Below are positions 60,954 to 64,000 of a DNA stretch of 64,000 bases, piece by piece. Under the pieces are notes generated by a model. It had not been told where the DNA came from and did not search any database. It was given only the letters and a program-made list of their open reading frames with translations. The stretch spans positions 4,705,587 through 4,769,586 of the forward strand of contig NZ_ML123034.1 of NCBI RefSeq assembly GCF_003846185.1, in the 5' to 3' direction. Numbering within the stretch: the stretch's first letter is position 1; the number at the start of each line of letters is the position of its first letter. Origin of the DNA: Streptomyces sp. ADI96-02. GTDB taxonomy: Bacteria; Actinomycetota; Actinomycetes; Streptomycetales; Streptomycetaceae. A program made the position numbers and the translations under genes.

Positions 60954-62629
60954 GTCCCGGCCGCCTCGGTCCGCCGCCCGCGCCCACGCGGGCCCGCGTG
61001 CGGCGCGCCGGGCTCGCCGAGCGGCAGCCGCACCGTGAACCGCGCGCCGCCCTCCGGCCCCCGGTCCAGCTCGACCGTGCCGCCGTTGCGGCGCACGGCC
61101 TGCCGCACCAGGGCGAGCCCCAGACCGCGGCCCGGCCCGTGCGTCGACCAGCCGCGCCGGAAGACCTCGTCGGCCTCGTCCGGCCCGATGCCCGCGCCGG
61201 TGTCCGCCACCCGCAGCATCAGTTCGCCGCCGTCGGCGAGCGCGGTCACCGTGACCCGGGCCCGCCGCGCGGGAGCCGCCGGGTCCCCGGGCCCGGCGTC
61301 GCCCGCCTCGAAGGCCGCCTCCACCGCGTTGTCGATCAGATTGCCGAGAACGGTCACCAGGTCGCGCTGGGCCAGTGAGTCGGGCAGCGCCCCGTCGTCG
61401 ATCAGGCTGTCCTCCGCGAGCACCAGCTCCACGCCCCGCTCGTTCGCCTGGGCCGCCTTGCCCAGCAGCAGCGCCGCCAGCACCGGCTCCTCGACCGCGC
61501 CCACCACCCGGTCGGTCAGCACCTGGGCCAGTTCCAGCTCGGCCGTCGCGAAGTCCACGGCCTCCTCGACCCGGCCCAGCTCGATCAGCGAGACGACCGT
61601 GTGCAGGCGGTTCGCCGCCTCGTGCGCCTGGGAGCGCAGCGCCTGCGTGAAGCCGCGCTCCGAGTCCAGCTCGCCCGAGAGCGCCTGGAGCTCGGTGTGG
61701 TCCCGCAGCGTCACCACGGTGCCCCGCCGCTCGCCGCCCACCACCGGCCGGGTGTTGACCACGATCACCCGGTCCGCCGTCAGGTGCAGTTCGTCCACGC
61801 GCGCCTCCGGGGCCAGCAGCGCCCCGGTCAGCGGGGCGGGCAGCGCCAGCTCGTCGATCCGCCGCCCGAGCACGTCCGGCTCCAGGCCCAGCAGCTCCCG
61901 ACCCGCGTCGTTGATCAGCGCGATCCCGCGCCGCCCGTCCAGCATGAGCAACCCCTCGCGCACGGCGTAGAGGGTGGCCTGATGGTAGTCGTGCAGCCGG
62001 CTCAGCTCGGCCGCGTTCATCCCGTGCGTGTGCCGCCGCAGCCGCGCGTTGATCACGTACGTGCCCAGTCCGCCGAGCGCCAGCGCCCCGCCCGCCGCCA
62101 GCGCGAGCGCCCCCAACTGCTCGCGCACCTGCGAGGAGACCCGCTCCACCGTGATGCCCGCGCTCACCAGGCCGACGATCCGCCCGCCGTCCCGGACCGG
62201 CGTCACCACCCGTATCGAGGGGCCCAGCGTGCCCGTGTACGTCTCGGTGAACGTCTCGCCGCGCAGCGCCTCGGCGGTGTGGCCGAGGAAGGTCGCGCCG
62301 ATCGCCGACTCGTCCGGATGCGTCCACCGCACCCGGTCCGTGCCCATGATCGTGACGAAGGCGACCCCGCTGTCCTCGCGCACCTGCTCCGCGTACGGCT
62401 GGAGTACGGCGGACGGGTCCGGGGTACGGATGGCCTCACGCACCGAGGGAGAATCGGCCACCGTCACGGCCACCGCCCGCACCTGCCGGGCCGCCGTCCG
62501 CTCCGTCTGCGCGCTGCCCGAGACGTAGGCGAAGACGGCGCAGTCGGCCACCACCGCGGCGATGAGCACGACCTGCATCGCGAAGAGCTGGCCCGCCAGG
62601 CTGCGGGGGCGGGTACGGGGAAGGCGCAT
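60950..62629 (-). CDS. CitA/DcuS-type sensor histidine kinase
   Basis: A 559-residue kinase with membrane helices at about 14-36 and 172-196 flanking an extracytoplasmic PAS-like (PDC) sensor. A cytoplasmic PAS domain (REGLLMLDGRRGIALINDAGRELLG) comes next, the phospho-acceptor segment reads QAHEAANRLHTVVSLIELG, and the ATPase domain has NLIDNAVEAAFE and RGLGLALV. This layout is diagnostic for sensors of C4-dicarboxylates or citrate. It is divergent from the symporter gene, 158 bp apart. Confidence 0.93.
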   Translation of the reverse strand: MRLPRTRPRSLAGQLFAMQVVLIAAVVADCAVFAYVSGSAQTERTAARQVRAVAVTVADSPSVREAIRTPDPSAVLQPYAEQVREDSGVAFVTIMGTDRVRWTHPDESAIGATFLGHTAEALRGETFTETYTGTLGPSIRVVTPVRDGGRIVGLVSAGITVERVSSQVREQLGALALAAGGALALGGLGTYVINARLRRHTHGMNAAELSRLHDYHQATLYAVREGLLMLDGRRGIALINDAGRELLGLEPDVLGRRIDELALPAPLTGALLAPEARVDELHLTADRVIVVNTRPVVGGERRGTVVTLRDHTELQALSGELDSERGFTQALRSQAHEAANRLHTVVSLIELGRVEEAVDFATAELELAQVLTDRVVGAVEEPVLAALLLGKAAQANERGVELVLAEDSLIDDGALPDSLAQRDLVTVLGNLIDNAVEAAFEAGDAGPGDPAAPARRARVTVTALADGGELMLRVADTGAGIGPDEADEVFRRGWSTHGPGRGLGLALVRQAVRRNGGTVELDRGPEGGARFTVRLPLGEPGAPHAGPRGRGRRTEAAGT

Positions 62630-62787
62630 ACCCCACAGTCTGCCTCGCCGGACCGGACCTCTCCCAGTGGCCGAAAATCGCCCGTGAACGATATGAACGC
62701 AAGGGTGACCCGGGTCACAGGCCGGTGGATAGTCGCCGGAGCCCCCAGGGACGGGGGTGCAGCCGTGACCGAGCCGAGGAGCCCACC

Positions 62788-64000
62788 GTGGCAGTGGCAG
62801 CCAAACAGCGGGACAAGACCCACTACCTGTACATCGCCGTGATCGCCGCCGTGGTGCTCGGCATCCTGGTGGGCTTTGTGGCCCCCGGAGTCGCCGTCGA
62901 GCTCAAGCCCATCGGCACCGGCTTCGTGAACCTGATCAAGATGATGATCTCGCCGATCATCTTCTGCACGATCGTGCTGGGCGTCGGCTCGGTGCGCAAG
63001 GCGGCCAAGGTCGGCGCGGTCGGCGGTCTGGCGCTGGGCTACTTCCTGGTCATGTCGACCGTCGCCCTCGCCATCGGCCTGCTCGTCGGCAACATCCTGG
63101 AGCCCGGTTCCAGCCTGCACATCACCGAGGCCGCCCGGGAGGCCGGGGAGAGCCAGGCCGCGGGCGCCGGCGAATCCACCGTGGACTTCCTGCTCGGCAT
63201 CATCCCGACCACGATCGTCTCCGCCTTCACGGCGGGCGAGGTGCTCCAGACGCTGCTCGTCGCGCTGCTCGCGGGCTTCGCGCTCCAGGCGATGGGCTCG
63301 GCGGGCGAACCCGTGCTGCGCGGCATCGGCCACATCCAGCGGCTCGTCTTCCGCATTCTGGCCATGATCATGTGGGCCGCGCCCGTCGGGGCCTTCGGGG
63401 CCATCGCCGCCGTGGTCGGCGAGACCGGGCTCGACGCCCTCAAGTCCCTCGCCATCATCATGATCGGCTTCTACGTCACCTGCGCGCTCTTCGTCTTCGT
63501 GGTGCTCGGCGCGCTCCTGCGGCTGGTCGCCGGGGTGAACCTGATCTCGCTGCTGAAGTACCTGGGCCGCGAGTTCCTGCTGATCCTGTCCACCTCCTCC
63601 TCCGAGTCCGCGCTGCCGCGGCTCATCGCGAAGATGGAGCACCTGGGCGTCAGCAAGCCGGTCGTCGGCATCACCGTGCCGACCGGCTACTCCTTCAACC
63701 TCGACGGCACCGCGATCTACCTCACGATGTCCTCGTTGTTCATCGCCAACGCCATGGGCGACCCGCTGAGCGCGAGCGAGCAGATCTCGCTCCTGGTCTT
63801 CATGGTGATCGCCTCCAAGGGCGCGGCCGGAGTCACCGGCGCGGGCCTGGCGACCCTGGCGGGCGGGCTCCAGTCGCACCGCCCCGAACTCGTCGACGGC
63901 GTCGGCCTGATCGTCGGCATCGACCGCTTCATGAGCGAGGCCCGCGCCCTGACGAACTTCGCGGGCAACGCGGTCGCCACGGTCCTGGTCGGCACCTGGA
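62788..64000 (+). CDS. Dicarboxylate:cation symporter (DctA/GltP family), truncated by window end
   Basis: The first 404 residues of a DAACS-family transporter are present; the window stops before the stop codon. Family hallmarks are SSSESALP, the PTGYSFNLDGTAIYLTM motif and the ASKGAAGVTGAG hairpin, with eight-helix topology. It imports C4-dicarboxylates or glutamate with H+ or Na+. AGGAG lies 6 nt before the GTG. The adjacent CitA/CitB-type system is its likely regulator. Confidence 0.94.
   Translation, partial: MAVAAKQRDKTHYLYIAVIAAVVLGILVGFVAPGVAVELKPIGTGFVNLIKMMISPIIFCTIVLGVGSVRKAAKVGAVGGLALGYFLVMSTVALAIGLLVGNILEPGSSLHITEAAREAGESQAAGAGESTVDFLLGIIPTTIVSAFTAGEVLQTLLVALLAGFALQAMGSAGEPVLRGIGHIQRLVFRILAMIMWAAPVGAFGAIAAVVGETGLDALKSLAIIMIGFYVTCALFVFVVLGALLRLVAGVNLISLLKYLGREFLLILSTSSSESALPRLIAKMEHLGVSKPVVGITVPTGYSFNLDGTAIYLTMSSLFIANAMGDPLSASEQISLLVFMVIASKGAAGVTGAGLATLAGGLQSHRPELVDGVGLIVGIDRFMSEARALTNFAGNAVATVLVGTW

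Overview
The window is chromosomal DNA from a high-GC actinomycete, almost certainly a Streptomyces. Codons are strongly GC-biased in the third position, GTG starts are common, and gene content and order match what I remember of the S. coelicolor SCO538x-SCO5426 core region: nucS, an SCO5389-family gene, filP, scy, methylmalonyl-CoA epimerase, thiolase, meaB, icmA, thioredoxin-TPR, pyk, ackA, pta, pfkA. That synteny is from memory and was not searched. I see no rRNA, tRNA, CRISPR array, insertion sequence or prophage.

Layout. 1-8,422: a 31-bp tandem repeat at the edge, PduO-type cobalamin adenosyltransferase, 3-hydroxyacyl-CoA dehydrogenase, a STAS protein, a large membrane-anchored NTPase with a Pro/Thr-rich tail, NucS, an SCO5389-family protein, a luciferase-like monooxygenase and a small zinc-site protein. 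8,447-12,404: two tandem ABC ATPase-permease pairs. 12,495-17,480: the polar-growth cytoskeleton genes filP and scy. 17,682-20,477: epimerase, thiolase and MeaB. 20,539-24,037: a PepSY protein divergent from a two-component system, then a MarR regulator. 24,187-26,248: three overlapping AIM24-family genes. 26,531-27,171: a DUF3817 membrane protein coupled to a thiamine-binding-type protein. 27,346-32,166: cslA-glxA with a convergent GH6 lipoprotein, a tip-glycan synthesis and processing locus. 32,455-35,122: MarR, a second DUF3817 protein and icmA. 35,196-39,541: a two-component system divergent from a MurG paralogue coupled to a sugar epimerase. 39,580-41,624: TetR and a thioredoxin-TPR protein. 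42,290-44,976: a DUF6230/DUF6114/secreted-protein cassette. 45,295-48,672: AraC, an orphan Tat-exported binding protein and an FG-GAP protein. 48,735-52,911: a 1,278-residue secreted polymorphic-toxin-like protein overlapping a small acidic probable immunity gene. 52,995-59,337: pyk, ackA, pta and pfkA. 59,392-64,000: a double-HTH regulator, a CitA/CitB-type two-component system and a dicarboxylate symporter cut by the window end.

Themes. (1) Adenosylcobalamin-dependent acyl-CoA metabolism: the adenosyltransferase, epimerase, MeaB, IcmA, thiolase and 3-hydroxyacyl-CoA dehydrogenase are spread over 35 kb, and operator-like palindromes precede several of them. (2) Hyphal-tip growth: Scy and FilP lie about 10 kb from CslA-GlxA. 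(3) Accessory surface or secreted functions: the DUF6230 cassette and the toxin-immunity pair. The toxin-immunity pair is the best candidate for an undescribed system. The icmA promoter palindrome and the two-component/MurG-like/epimerase module are the next most interesting.
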